Origin: Bryobacterales bacterium
GTDB lineage: Bacteria; Acidobacteriota; Terriglobia; Bryobacterales; UBA6623
Length of the DNA stretch: 55,678 bases
NCBI GenBank assembly: GCA_028819235.1
Contig: JAPPMC010000026.1
Span: 1 to 55,678 of the forward strand
Direction: 5' to 3'
Part shown: in pieces, positions 1 through 9,896 of the stretch
How the letters are laid out: each line of letters opens with the position of its first letter
Numbering within the stretch: position 1 is the first letter of the stretch
Translations under genes and position numbers: made by a program
The notes under the pieces: model-generated
Databases searched by the model: none
Seen by the model: the letters and a program-made list of their open reading frames with translations, nothing else
What the model was told of the DNA's origin: nothing

Positions 1-2
1 AG

Positions 3-155
3 GAGATGGAGCTGAAGCGCCAGCTGGACCAGTACCAGGACGGTGCAGACGCGCTGCGTAACGGCAAGGAACCCAAGCCGCCGAAGAAGGACCACTCGCC
101 CAAGCAGAAGCGGGAAGACCGCCCGGCCAAGCGTGACGGGGACTCAGGCGAATGA
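3..155 (+). CDS. C-terminal end of an unidentified basic protein (cut by window edge)
   Basis: An open frame runs in from the left edge and ends in TGA at 153-155, giving about 50 residues that are extremely rich in Lys, Asp, Glu and Pro and probably disordered. The stop overlaps the ATG of the next gene (ATGA), so the two are translationally coupled. In mobile elements the gene before a Replic_Relax gene is often a transfer or partition ATPase, and a charged tail would fit one, but the visible residues do not identify a family. Confidence 0.55.
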   Translation, partial: EMELKRQLDQYQDGADALRNGKEPKPPKKDHSPKQKREDRPAKRDGDSGE

Positions 156-1810
156 GAGCGGGTGATCCCGCCGGCAGCGTGCTCGGCTGGCTCAGTCACT
201 TGCCGCTGCTCGACCGGCTGGAACTGGCCGCGCTCTCCGGCTGGTCGCGCAGCGCCGTTTACCGCGCGGTCGAGGCGCTCGAGCGCGAGCGGCTGGTCGA
301 GCCGGTCGCGCATGCGTCCGAGCTGATCGCGCCGACCCGGCGCTACACGCTCACCGCCGCCAGCGTGCGCCGCCTGGCCGACTCGGAGGGCATCGAGGCG
401 GAGCGGCTGTTACGCAAGAGGCCCGTCTCCGAGCAGGCGCAGCGGCTGATGCTCGGCCGGATCGATGCGGTCGCTGCGCTCTACCGGCTCAGCTGCTCCG
501 TCGCCGATATCGCCTTCCCGATCCAGGCCCGTTGCTACCGCGCGGCGCCAGTCGATCTCTGCCTGCGGCTGGCGGACGGTCGCACGATCGCGCTCGTGCG
601 GCTAGGACGAATCAACGAGCGTCGGTCCCTCGCCAGGCGGCTCGCCCGCCTGCGTGACGGACCGGCGTTCGCCGCCGTGCTGTTGCTCGCGCCAGACGAG
701 ACCCGGCTGCGCGAGGTCGCTCGGCGGCTGCGGTCCATGCCGCAGCCCGGCTTCCTCGCCCTAGAGCGTGACGCCGTTCGGGCTGGACCGGACGCGCGGG
801 TTTGGCGAGGGCCTTCAGTTGTGCCGGCGCTCAGCCTGCGCGAGGCCGTGGACCTCGCTGGGCCTCACAGGGACCGGCCGAGCGAGCGTCCGTTGGTCCG
901 CGTCTCGGCTCCCATGCAGCAAGGCTCTGCTGGCGGGCCACCCGACTGGATGCTGGCGGTTCGGCTGGGACCCTCCGAGAAGCGCTGCCTCGACCTGATC
1001 GGCGACTGGCCCTGGATCAGAGCGGACCACCTCGCCGCGCTCCTCGGCGTCGGCCTCGCACGGCTGCGCCAGCTGCTCCGGCGCGCCGGCGAGTTGGAGT
1101 TGATCGTCCGCCCGATCATTGCGGGCCGGCTTCGACTCGCGCTCTCCGATCGCGGCCTCGCCTTCCTGGCACGCCGCGACCGCGCCTCGGTCGGCGAACT
1201 GCGCAAGCGCTGGAGCGCCGGGTTGATCGACCCAACCGCCGGGTTCGGCTGGCGCAACATCAAGGGGACCCGCAGCAGGCAACTGTTGCGCAACCTCGCC
1301 CACACCGAAGCGGTGCACGGGTTCGTGGCGGCGCTGGCCGAGCTGGCCAGTTCCAGCAGCTGGGACCTTTGCCAGCTCGACCCACCGCAACGCGCCTCGC
1401 GCTACTTCCGCTTCCACGGCCGCCTGCGCTCGATCCAGCCGGACGCCTTCGGCGTGCTGCGGTGCGACGGATGTGAGCAACCGTTCTTCCTCGAATGGGA
1501 GCGCCGCGCGATCCGGCCCTCGACCATGGCCGCCAAGCTGGCGCCCTACCTGCGCTACTACTCGTCCAAGCGACCGGTTGAGGATCACGGGGTTCCGCCG
1601 AGTGTCATCGTCGCGTTCGACGAAGGCCTCGCGGCCGACCACTTCCTTCGGGTCGCACGGGAGGAGCAGGTGCGGACACGTGTCGTCCTACCGCTCTTCG
1701 TTTCCCACGGTGACCTGTTGATACGCGAAGGGCAGCGGTGGCAGACTTGGCGGACAGTCGACTCCACACGGCCGATGGCAGCTCTCGACTCATCAAACGA
1801 AGATGGCTGA
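152..1810 (+). CDS. Replication-relaxation (Replic_Relax) family protein, 552 aa
   Basis: The protein has an N-terminal winged-helix region (about residues 10-85), a second winged helix (about 270-345) and a C-terminal domain of the plasmid replication-relaxation family. That domain holds a Pro-Asp-Ala segment (P430, D431) followed about 16 residues later by F-L-E-W-E-R-R (E448, E450), a spacing reminiscent of PD-(D/E)XK nucleases. A second protein at 25496-27493 has the same pattern. Family members sit on plasmids and integrative elements and are thought to act at replication or transfer origins; the mechanism is poorly known. Its start overlaps the preceding stop by 4 nt. High GC and strongly GC-biased third positions set it apart from the DNA to its right. 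Confidence 0.75.
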   Translation: MRAGDPAGSVLGWLSHLPLLDRLELAALSGWSRSAVYRAVEALERERLVEPVAHASELIAPTRRYTLTAASVRRLADSEGIEAERLLRKRPVSEQAQRLMLGRIDAVAALYRLSCSVADIAFPIQARCYRAAPVDLCLRLADGRTIALVRLGRINERRSLARRLARLRDGPAFAAVLLLAPDETRLREVARRLRSMPQPGFLALERDAVRAGPDARVWRGPSVVPALSLREAVDLAGPHRDRPSERPLVRVSAPMQQGSAGGPPDWMLAVRLGPSEKRCLDLIGDWPWIRADHLAALLGVGLARLRQLLRRAGELELIVRPIIAGRLRLALSDRGLAFLARRDRASVGELRKRWSAGLIDPTAGFGWRNIKGTRSRQLLRNLAHTEAVHGFVAALAELASSSSWDLCQLDPPQRASRYFRFHGRLRSIQPDAFGVLRCDGCEQPFFLEWERRAIRPSTMAAKLAPYLRYYSSKRPVEDHGVPPSVIVAFDEGLAADHFLRVAREEQVRTRVVLPLFVSHGDLLIREGQRWQTWRTVDSTRPMAALDSSNEDG

Positions 1811-2848
1811 CCCACCGGCACTAGGTTCGGCGTCCGATCGGGCTTATCCCCGAGTTGAGGCGACAGGTGTGACTCCGGTGAACTGAAGGACCAGGCGACA
1901 ATCCTGTTGAGTGACATCTCATGGAGGATTGTGCCCATGACTTCGGAGGACTGTATCAACCGATTGCCTCGGTGCACCTTAGCCTTGGCCTTGGAGAAAG
2001 GCTGCGCGCGTGCCGCCTGTCACGCCCAGCTTGAAGTCCCGTGCAGCGGCCCCGCTCGCTTCGACTTCCAGTGGCAGACGCACGACCGGAGCTATGGGCG
2101 GCATGCCCCGGTCTGCCTTCAGTGTCGCCAGACCGGTCGCCGCGAAGCAGGTATCGATCCCTTTCTCTTCTGCGTCGGTTGGCGCCCGCTTCCGAATGGC
2201 TGACAAACGACGCCGAGCATCGACGAAGGCTGCTTAAACCTCTTCGTCCTCCGGTCGCACTGGAAACGGATCATGAAGGGCGATGGTCTTGCCTGATAAC
2301 AGCCGATCGACTGCCCGGCGGTCCAGGTACTCGGCGCCTCCCGGCGCGAGACTCAGCGTGCCCGTCCAAAGGTCCCGAAACCTGCGCAGGCGATTCCGTC
2401 CCGACGTTTCGACCAGGTCCTTACGTCATCAATCTGGGGCCCTACGAACCAAGTCAGCACGCTCTGAAGCGTGTTGAGCGTTCATGTAGGTAGCCCAGAG
2501 CGATCGAGCTACTGCAGAAATGGCGATCCCTCCTGAGTCCTGCGCTCCGCCCATTGGCGGCTTTCCGAACCCTTCCGGTCCAAAGTATCGCTCCTCTTAT
2601 GTGAAACTCGGTGGACTGCTCCAGATATCGGCGGGCCCCGGGCGTCATCTGTCCACTCCAAAGCCGCGACGAGGGTTGGGGCAACCTCTGTGGCAGCTTG
2701 CCACTCGATCTCCACTTCAAATCTCTGGACTTGCAAGACAACGCGACGTTTCGACCGAGCACCTCAACGTCTATGACTCGCGTCCTGTGCCGCACACCAG
2801 GCTAGCCGTCGCCTCTCTGTTACGCTCCATTTCTCAGGAAGGATTCTC
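1811..2848. other. Gene-poor, degraded stretch between Replic_Relax and methylase genes
   Basis: No complete gene can be supported here. The minus strand has an open frame of 75 codons at 1979-2206 with fairly GC-rich third positions but no recognisable motif, and a broken coding remnant at about 2234-2466 (listed separately). A good ribosome-binding site (AGGAAGG) lies just before the ATG at 2849. The stretch probably marks decayed DNA between two insertions. Confidence 0.4.
2234..2466 (-). pseudogene. Frameshifted C-terminal remnant of an unknown protein
   Basis: Read on the minus strand, the frame ending in TAA at 2234-2236 encodes about 60 residues of natural composition, including LWTGTLSLAPGG and ALHDPFPVRPEDEEV. 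It has no start codon of its own, and in-frame stops lie immediately upstream. Upstream of about 2420 the coding-like sequence continues in another frame (WFVGPQIDDV), which suggests a one-base shift. I read this as the tail of a decayed gene of unknown family. Confidence 0.3.
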
Positions 2849-5491
2849 ATGCCTCCCACGAACGAGTTAGTCCAAGCACTTACCGACTCCATGCTGCCGC
2901 CTGACGAAAAGCGTGGAGTCGCCGAGACTTTCTCCCGCCAATTCGGGTGGCGCCCAAACGACTTTCTCGATGTGCCCGACGCCTTACCGGCATCGAATCT
3001 AATCGTCGAACACGGCCTCGACAACGCAGCAATGCTGTCGTTCATGCCTTCCCATCGTCGGTTAGAGGACATCCAACTTCATGAAAAGCTCAACATCCTT
3101 GGATTGTCTTACAACAGCCTCATTGACTGGCACATATGGATAGACCAACACTCGATTCGGTATATCTACAATCGCACCGATCCTCCACAGGAAGTCCAAG
3201 CAACACAGTTCAGCATGGCCGGCGATCAAGCCCTTACCAGACGTCTCTTCGACGAAGCAATCGGCCTGGCTCCAAATCCGAACATTCTCTCCCTCGATGG
3301 CGCGCTTCTCGATACTATCTCCACATGGCGCAAAATCCTCGCGCTTGAGCTCGGTGATTCCGCTTCCACCGAATCAGTTTCCTCCTTATTCAACGCAATC
3401 ATCCTCGCTCGCGCAATTGAAGACCTTCAAGTCCGCACTGACAGAACTGTCAACAGGCCTTCGTTGATGGAGACGGTGGCTAAAACAGGAATGAACATTC
3501 CCGATGCCATCCAGCGACTCATCATCACTCGTACGGGATCCATACCACCGTCAGATCTCTTTGATCGCAGGGCCCTCTCACCGTTCGAACGCTTGTCGTG
3601 GGACAGCCAGAGATCTCTCATCCAGGCCTTCTACCGCCATGAATCTGTGCCGTATCAATACGACTTTTCCGTGATGTCAAAGCATGCTCTCAGCAAGATA
3701 TATGAGCGCTACGTTGCAGTTATGCAACATGAAGAGTCGATCCAGTTCTCGTTGTTCCCCGCAACGCACGAAGAGACCTGGAACAAACAGCTTGGAGGAA
3801 TCTACACTCCGCAGTACATCGCGAGCTTCTTCGTTCGATACCTTCAAGGTCAGCTCCCTTCCCACGAGTTTCTTGCATCTTCAGTTGCTGATCCCGCGTG
3901 CGGATCCGGAGTGTTCCTACGGGCATTGATGGAGCAGAAGCTCCTCACTAGCGGTTCCGATCTCGAACGAAATGCGGGCCTCATCCTGGAGTCGCTCTCT
4001 GGCGTAGACGTAGACGAGAATGCGGTAGCGGCGTCCCGGCTATCCCTTGCTCTGTTGTACCTGGCCGCATGCGGTGAGTTGCCGAAGACTCTTCCCATTG
4101 AACACGATGATTCGATTGTGAGGTTTGCGCCGAACTCAACTTCACAGGACGATCAGTATGATGCCGTGATAGCGAATCCGCCATTCGTACGTACTGAGTC
4201 CCAGCCTGGGGCTGTACGTCGTGCCGTCTCAACTCACCTCGAAACTGTGGCGAAGGGCAAGCTGGACACATATTTGGCCTTTCTCGTGTTCTCAATCCGG
4301 GCATTGCGACCTGGCGGGTACGGCTTCTTCGTCGTGCCACAGCCCCTACTCACCTCGGACAACCTCAAGTCGCTCCGCGACTGGCTTCGCCATGAGACGT
4401 GGGTGCATGTCATCGCCGATCTTTCAGCGATTCGGGTGTTTCGCGCGAATGTGTACGTCGCTCTGCTCATCGTCCAACGGAAAGGAGCCGGTGCCCTGAA
4501 CGAACCGTCTGTCGGCTTGATTCGATGCCAGCGCGACGTTGGAATAGCTCTCGAAGACTACCTCGACGGCAATCACCGTCAAACATCTTCCTACTTCATC
4601 TTCAAAGCACCGCAGCGCGTATTGGACCGCCAAAACTGGTCAGTTGTCACTCCTCAGGAGTCCGACCTTCTCGGACGACTCGAAGCAATGCCTCAACTCA
4701 ACGACTTGGCCGTGGTTCGTCAAGGAGCGATAACGGGGGCAGATGAGGTCTTCCTTGTGGATCGAGACGACGTGCCAGTGGGTGAAGAAGCTCTGTACAG
4801 GCCTCTACTTCCAGACAGGATGATCGGCCGCTTTCGGCTGCCGCCGGAAACAGGCCAGCGAATACTCTACCCTTACGTGGACGGTGTCGCCATCACGGCA
4901 CCTCAGCTCGAAACAGATTTCCCACAAACCTGGAAGCGGCTCAGGCAACACATGTCCACGCTCACTTCCCGCAAGTCTGTTGCACCGGATGGGACCGATT
5001 GGTGGCGGCCCACGAGGCCACGCCCTCCCCATGAAATGTTGGTGCCTAAGATAGTCGTACCCGAAGTATCTCTCCTCCCTAGGTTTGGCCTTGATCTACT
5101 CGGCCACTGGGTAGTCAGTCACTCTCCATTCGTGCGTGCTCGGACTGACCGACAAGACGAGGATCTACTACTCGTATTGGCCGCCGTGTTGAACTCAAGC
5201 GCCTCGACTTGGTTCATAGACCTAAATGCACGTAAGTACCGCGAAGGCTACAACAAGATTGGCGTTGCGTTGCTGCGTCGTATGCCGATTCCTGACCTGA
5301 CTCGAGTCCACAGCGCTCAGATTAGCCAGGTAGTGGGCCTTGTTCGGCAACTTATCACTCCTTCCATTGAGTTAGAGGAAGCCTTTGAGGATGAAGCGTT
5401 CTGGACGCTGGACACTCTAGTAATGCGGGACCTATACGGCTTGTCCGATCACGAGATAGCCTTGGTCAGACCCGAAGCTCCTGTCAGCTAG
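2849..5491 (+). CDS. Eco57I-like N6-adenine DNA methyltransferase, 880 aa
   Basis: This is a DNA adenine methylase of the type IIG/Eco57I class. The SAM-binding motif I is DPACGSG (D348-G354) and catalytic motif IV is NPPF (N443-F446). A short YTPQYIASFF segment just before motif I is typical of the class. The first 300 or so residues are unassigned and show no clear PD-(D/E)XK site. Residues of about 600-830 look like a target-recognition domain, beginning near a G-A-I-T-G-A segment. The start has a strong AGGAAGG site. GC content is clearly lower than in the Replic_Relax gene upstream and in much of the operon beyond, suggesting separate acquisition. The gene at 5508 follows after 16 nt and is probably co-transcribed. 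It could be an orphan methylase or the modification part of a larger system. Confidence 0.8.
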   Translation: MPPTNELVQALTDSMLPPDEKRGVAETFSRQFGWRPNDFLDVPDALPASNLIVEHGLDNAAMLSFMPSHRRLEDIQLHEKLNILGLSYNSLIDWHIWIDQHSIRYIYNRTDPPQEVQATQFSMAGDQALTRRLFDEAIGLAPNPNILSLDGALLDTISTWRKILALELGDSASTESVSSLFNAIILARAIEDLQVRTDRTVNRPSLMETVAKTGMNIPDAIQRLIITRTGSIPPSDLFDRRALSPFERLSWDSQRSLIQAFYRHESVPYQYDFSVMSKHALSKIYERYVAVMQHEESIQFSLFPATHEETWNKQLGGIYTPQYIASFFVRYLQGQLPSHEFLASSVADPACGSGVFLRALMEQKLLTSGSDLERNAGLILESLSGVDVDENAVAASRLSLALLYLAACGELPKTLPIEHDDSIVRFAPNSTSQDDQYDAVIANPPFVRTESQPGAVRRAVSTHLETVAKGKLDTYLAFLVFSIRALRPGGYGFFVVPQPLLTSDNLKSLRDWLRHETWVHVIADLSAIRVFRANVYVALLIVQRKGAGALNEPSVGLIRCQRDVGIALEDYLDGNHRQTSSYFIFKAPQRVLDRQNWSVVTPQESDLLGRLEAMPQLNDLAVVRQGAITGADEVFLVDRDDVPVGEEALYRPLLPDRMIGRFRLPPETGQRILYPYVDGVAITAPQLETDFPQTWKRLRQHMSTLTSRKSVAPDGTDWWRPTRPRPPHEMLVPKIVVPEVSLLPRFGLDLLGHWVVSHSPFVRARTDRQDEDLLLVLAAVLNSSASTWFIDLNARKYREGYNKIGVALLRRMPIPDLTRVHSAQISQVVGLVRQLITPSIELEEAFEDEAFWTLDTLVMRDLYGLSDHEIALVRPEAPVS

Positions 5492-5507
5492 ACGAACTGG
5501 CAGACCA

Positions 5508-6068
5508 GTGCCCGATGTAGTGTGTAGTGAACGATCACTGGCGAGAGACCGGCCGAATGGAATCACCCGACGCCTTAAGGTGATCTCTGACGCCCCACTC
5601 TACATAGAACGCAAGCCAACTTCAGGAGCCTTTTCCCTCATAGCCAGATCTGGTCAGAGGATCACGAACGACGAACAGTGGTACACATTCCCCTCGCGTA
5701 TCGACACGGTCACTTGCCAGTATGGAGAGCACTGGAAATCCATTCGGCCAGATGATCGGGACTTTCAACTTCACAGTGTCTATCTTCATCTCTTAAGTTA
5801 TCGCGGGCGAGAGAGTGAGCCCAAGGAGATCATTGCCTTCCATTGGCACTCAGTTGATGATGGGGATGGCTACAGCAACTTACCCCACATGCATGTGAAG
5901 GCATCCAGAGATCCGCTGCCACGGTCGCACTTTGGCCTCACTCTAACGGTCAATGCTACAAAGCAGGGTACCGTGGAGTACCTGGACAGTCTGCTTGATG
6001 CGGCCGTCAACATGGTTGAGGCAGAAGTTCTTCAGCGCATCGATTCTACGCCGTTGCGCTGGACGTAA
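5508..6068 (+). CDS. Unknown protein coupled to the methylase, 186 aa
   Basis: I do not recognise this protein. It starts with GTG 16 nt after the methylase stop and is probably translated with it. The middle holds a histidine-rich stretch, H-W-H followed about 14 residues later by P-H-M-H-V, which could bind a metal. No signal peptide or membrane segment is visible. It ends 81 nt before the convergent stop of the DUF499 gene. Its place beside a solitary methylase suggests a restriction or accessory partner, which is inference only. Confidence 0.6.
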   Translation: MPDVVCSERSLARDRPNGITRRLKVISDAPLYIERKPTSGAFSLIARSGQRITNDEQWYTFPSRIDTVTCQYGEHWKSIRPDDRDFQLHSVYLHLLSYRGRESEPKEIIAFHWHSVDDGDGYSNLPHMHVKASRDPLPRSHFGLTLTVNATKQGTVEYLDSLLDAAVNMVEAEVLQRIDSTPLRWT

Positions 6069-6149
6069 GTGCGGTCCCTCAGGTGCGAGGGCAGTGGTCC
6101 TAAGCGATGAGAGAAACGCCTAGTCCCAAGTCCTTGAACAAGCGGTGAT

Positions 6150-9100
6150 CTAGTCCCGTTCGAACCCCGAGCCTGGCTCGAACTTCAGAGTCCGGCCATT
6201 CTCCGTGACAGTCCGTACCACGTGCTCCGAGGCACCCGCGGGTAGGTCCGCCTCGATGTCGATCGTCACCGACACATCCGCGCCGGCCAAGCCGACCAAG
6301 TGCGCAATGATCTCCTGCGCGATTTGACCGGCATCGCGGCCGACCCTTGTCGGATCGAGACGCACGGTGCCGTGGTACCGACGATGGAGCTGCGCTGTCG
6401 GCTCCTGAGTCGATTCGAAGCTTGGCTGCCCGGAGTCTTCTTCTGGCTCAGGCGGTTCATTGTCTTCGGCCTCCTGCTTCAGCTGACTCTGTGCAGCAGG
6501 AGGTTTGACGATGACTCCGGAATCAGTCGCCGACAGATCAACCTGAACTGCCGCTGTCAACCCCAGGTAGCGTCGGTTCTGCTCGTCGATCGACTCTGCG
6601 TATGCGAATGTGTCCAGTTCCCAGGTCAGCGAGCCGACGCCGTCACGCAGCGCCTTGATCAGCGTGCCGGGACCTGCCAAGCGTGGCAGATATAGCTGCT
6701 GCGCGTAATCGTCGACGAGAGTCTTGACGGGCACGTGGTCACTGCCGCGCCACAGGGGGATGTCATCGAGTGCTTTGCGCACAATGGTCGCGCCCAGCTT
6801 GCCGACTAGTTGCTCATCGCGGCTGAGCTTTCGGCTGGCGCGGACAGCGAGGTGGTCGCTTCCGCTGAGGCGGGAAGCTTGCCAGGACACGTCGGCGCTG
6901 GGATTCGCTTGAGTAGGGACAATGACCCAGCAATAGGTTTCCGGCAGGCGCGCCTCGACGGCGCCGTTGGCGGAGTCGCGTTGGTTTTCCGCCTGGCGCA
7001 CCTGGTGCGGGTCCAGATTCAACTCCACTCGCTCGCTGAGAATCGACACCCACGCCAGGTAGCGACGGATTGCGTCTTGTAGGTCCTGCAAGCGGACCTT
7101 GTCAGCGGCCAGGAAGGCGAGCGTGTTGCGGTAGAGACGCGGCCCGGACCCGCGTGATTGCAGGATCGTCTGGGCAGCGGCTTCTGCCTGGTTCCCGTCG
7201 CCTCGGGCATAAGCATGTTCCGGGTCGAGCACGACGAGACGCGTTTCCAGTTGATCAGGCACGTCGCCGCCGCTCTGAGGCATCAGATGAACCGCGTAGA
7301 AGTCTCCGCGTCGCCGTTCGTCGCGTGGCTTCAGGCCAAGGTCGCTCTGCAGCCGCCGCTCCAGCTCGGCGTGAACGGCATCCGGATCACGTTCGAGCTG
7401 TTGGGCACGATCGTCGGCCAGCTTGGTGACGGTTTGCTGCGTGGCGTACCAGTAGCGCGGACCGTCCTGATAGAGGTATGTGGCTGCAGCCGCGAGACGA
7501 CGTACCGCGTCGCCGAAGACCTGTGGTGATTCGCCTGGCATCACGCACCCGAGCTTGACGCGCCGATCTTCAATCCCCCGTTGGCTCGTATCAGAGGACG
7601 GGGCCGAACCGAGGTAGATCGTGCGCGCAGCGCGGCGAGTCGCACTGAGCTTGCCCAGATTCGATACTTCGTTGTCGATCTTCAGAGGGAGCGAGTTTGG
7701 ACCATCGACGTCGGCCGCAATGATCGGAGTCCAGTTGTCAGAAAGGTACCGGGTCAGCTCCGATTGCACCCGAGCGTCATCGATCGGGATTGTCGAAGGG
7801 AGGATCAGTGGATTTCGGTCGCCCTTCTCCCAGAGGCTGTGGATGACGGCCGCCATCAGGCGCAGGACTCCGCGGGTGCGCTGGAAGTTGGCCAGCGTGG
7901 ACCAGTCCGAATAGAGCCGATCGAAAATCTCCGGATGTATCGGGTAGGCGCTCTGGATTCGACGTTCGTAGTCGGCCGCACGGCATTCGAGAGGAAACTC
8001 GTCTCGTTCCTTGTTGTAAAGCTCCGAGAACGCGCGGGCCGTGAGATTGCGAGAGCGATGCTGTTCGTCTCCGCTGAGTTCGTCGAACAGGCGACGACGA
8101 ACGATCTCAAAGCTCTCCTCAGCGGTAGCTGGACGCCAGGCCGATTCGATCCGTCCGATCACGTTGCGCAGACGCTGCAGCGCCTCCCGACCGCGAATGC
8201 CTCCGACCTCGATGTCTTCAGACTGAGAGTGCGAAGAGCCGGGACCATCTGAGGCCGGAAGCGAAATCAGCAGCAGGCACTTGTCTGCCGATCTGGCGGC
8301 TTCAGTGAGCGCCTGGGCAAAGGTGAAGTGAGTTTCGAAGTCGCCGCCTGGCAGATCGGCCTCGTCGTGCAACTGTCGCGCGTAGGCCACCCATTCGTCG
8401 ACCAGGATGAGGCATGGACCGTACTCGTTGAACAGCTCGCGCAGGCGGTCACCCGGGTTTGAGGCTCGTTCATCGTCGGCTGCGATGCGTGCGAAGGCCT
8501 CTGCCCCACCGAGTTGCCATGCGATCTCGCCCCACAGCGTGCGCACAACTGTGCCATCCGACTTCGTCACCGGATTGCCCGGCGAGATCTTGTTTCCGAC
8601 CAACACCGCGCGACGTACGCTCGGCAACTCGGTGACACCGGCCTCCGAGAGGAGCGATTCAATGCCTGGCAGCGACGATGGCGCGACTCCGGAGAACAGG
8701 TGGTAGAGGGCCAGCATCGAGTGCGTCTTGCCCCCGCCGAAGTTGGTCTGCAGTTGCACCACCGGATCGCCGTTGCCCTGCGTGAGACGCTCGATGCCGC
8801 CGACCAGGAGCTTCTGCAGACTCTCGGTCGGATATGTGCGGCGAAAGAACTCGACCGGATCTCGGTACTCGTCGCTGCCTTCGTTGAGATGAACCTGCCA
8901 CAGGTCGGCTGCGAACTCTGCCTGCTGGAAGCCTCCGCTAGCCACGTCCACGTGCGGAGTGACGACCTCACGCCAGGGCTTGAGCGACTCGGCGGCTGCA
9001 GGTTCGATCAATGAGCCTCCGGCGCGGCGTGTGGCGCTGCGCGTTTGCTCGTCGATCACCAGTAAGCGAAGCTCCTGGCGCATCTTCGCGACCTCTGCGG

Positions 9101-9482
9101 CCTGCTCGGCTGAAATGGCCGTCAACAGACGAGCAGCGGTGTCTAGCGCCCGTTCGGTGTCGTCGCCCGTGAACTGCTCTTGGTGCGCCCACTTGTTCCT
9201 GGCGTCGCGTAGCTCGCTAACATGCGACCGCTCGACGTGGCCCAACACCTGTGCGAACACATCGCCCCAGGCTCGGGTCGACATCAGACCAAGCAGCGCG
9301 GCGGCATCCCATTCGCGAATCGGCCGATCCGTGCGCAGTTGTCGGTCATTGAAGTAGAGACGCGCCTGTTCATCTGCCCGCTTGCGATGCACACGGACAA
9401 ACTCCCGCTCGACGAATGGCCCGAGGCCTTCCTTGAGCAAGTCAAGTGCCTTGCCGACACGGTCTCGATTTGTAATGGCCAT
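6150..9482 (-). CDS. Swt1-type HEPN + DUF499 AAA+ ATPase, 1110 aa
   Basis: Residues 1-120 form a Swt1-type HEPN domain with an intact R-x4-H motif (R95 to H100, RNKWAH), the signature of HEPN ribonucleases. A DUF499 ATPase follows, with Walker A FGGGKTHS (K252) and Walker B LILVDEW (about 357-363). DUF499 proteins are large P-loop ATPases regularly found in defence islands with DUF1156 methylases, and they resemble the BrxC/PglY ATPases of BREX. The C-terminal third is less conserved and has an acidic, proline-rich linker. The gene is last in a six-gene operon, starting 9 nt after the HEPN gene. The probable role is a nucleotide-driven regulator or effector that gates RNase activity; the family assignment is firm and the role is inferred. 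Confidence 0.85.
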   Translation of the reverse strand: MAITNRDRVGKALDLLKEGLGPFVEREFVRVHRKRADEQARLYFNDRQLRTDRPIREWDAAALLGLMSTRAWGDVFAQVLGHVERSHVSELRDARNKWAHQEQFTGDDTERALDTAARLLTAISAEQAAEVAKMRQELRLLVIDEQTRSATRRAGGSLIEPAAAESLKPWREVVTPHVDVASGGFQQAEFAADLWQVHLNEGSDEYRDPVEFFRRTYPTESLQKLLVGGIERLTQGNGDPVVQLQTNFGGGKTHSMLALYHLFSGVAPSSLPGIESLLSEAGVTELPSVRRAVLVGNKISPGNPVTKSDGTVVRTLWGEIAWQLGGAEAFARIAADDERASNPGDRLRELFNEYGPCLILVDEWVAYARQLHDEADLPGGDFETHFTFAQALTEAARSADKCLLLISLPASDGPGSSHSQSEDIEVGGIRGREALQRLRNVIGRIESAWRPATAEESFEIVRRRLFDELSGDEQHRSRNLTARAFSELYNKERDEFPLECRAADYERRIQSAYPIHPEIFDRLYSDWSTLANFQRTRGVLRLMAAVIHSLWEKGDRNPLILPSTIPIDDARVQSELTRYLSDNWTPIIAADVDGPNSLPLKIDNEVSNLGKLSATRRAARTIYLGSAPSSDTSQRGIEDRRVKLGCVMPGESPQVFGDAVRRLAAAATYLYQDGPRYWYATQQTVTKLADDRAQQLERDPDAVHAELERRLQSDLGLKPRDERRRGDFYAVHLMPQSGGDVPDQLETRLVVLDPEHAYARGDGNQAEAAAQTILQSRGSGPRLYRNTLAFLAADKVRLQDLQDAIRRYLAWVSILSERVELNLDPHQVRQAENQRDSANGAVEARLPETYCWVIVPTQANPSADVSWQASRLSGSDHLAVRASRKLSRDEQLVGKLGATIVRKALDDIPLWRGSDHVPVKTLVDDYAQQLYLPRLAGPGTLIKALRDGVGSLTWELDTFAYAESIDEQNRRYLGLTAAVQVDLSATDSGVIVKPPAAQSQLKQEAEDNEPPEPEEDSGQPSFESTQEPTAQLHRRYHGTVRLDPTRVGRDAGQIAQEIIAHLVGLAGADVSVTIDIEADLPAGASEHVVRTVTENGRTLKFEPGSGFERD

Positions 9483-9491
9483 GTTGCTTCT

Positions 9492-9896
9492 CTAGTTGAT
9501 CGCGCCGCGGCGCTCAAACTCTGCGGCGACGAGATCGTAGATGGTTCCAGCCAGTCCGACCGCTCGACGGGCGTCTTCCAACGTGGGTGGAGAACCAGCA
9601 TCGGGATATCGCCCAGCGACTCCAACGGCCGTGAGGTGATCCAGATCCGCTCCGGAGACCGACAAGTCGGCAGACTCTGGCAACAGATCCCACAGATTGT
9701 GAGTCCTCTGATGAGTTCTCTGATCCAGAACGGTTAGGCCCTTGAGCGACTCTTCCGCCGACTGTAAGGCGTACCAACAGGCATGACGCGGGGCGAAATC
9801 ACTCCGCTCTTGAAACAACTGCGCAGCGCGCAGGTCCTCCTCTGCGTCGTCCAGCCAGACCGGAGGGTCTAGTGGGTCGCGCTCACTTCCGTTCAT
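9492..9896 (-). CDS. Small HEPN-domain protein, 134 aa
   Basis: I chose the ATG at 9894-9896, which overlaps the end of the preceding gene by 14 nt; the frame extends further upstream, but those codons lie inside the neighbour. The protein begins with a W-L-D-D-A-E-E-D-L helix, then a QSAEESLKGL segment and an H-N-L-W-D-L-L helix, and ends with a G-R-Y-P segment. This is the usual pattern of minimal HEPN proteins paired with MNT nucleotidyltransferases. The classical R-x4-6-H ribonuclease motif is not evident. Paired with the gene at 9883-10212, it looks like an HEPN/MNT module embedded in the defence operon. Confidence 0.75.
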   Translation of the reverse strand: MNGSERDPLDPPVWLDDAEEDLRAAQLFQERSDFAPRHACWYALQSAEESLKGLTVLDQRTHQRTHNLWDLLPESADLSVSGADLDHLTAVGVAGRYPDAGSPPTLEDARRAVGLAGTIYDLVAAEFERRGAIN

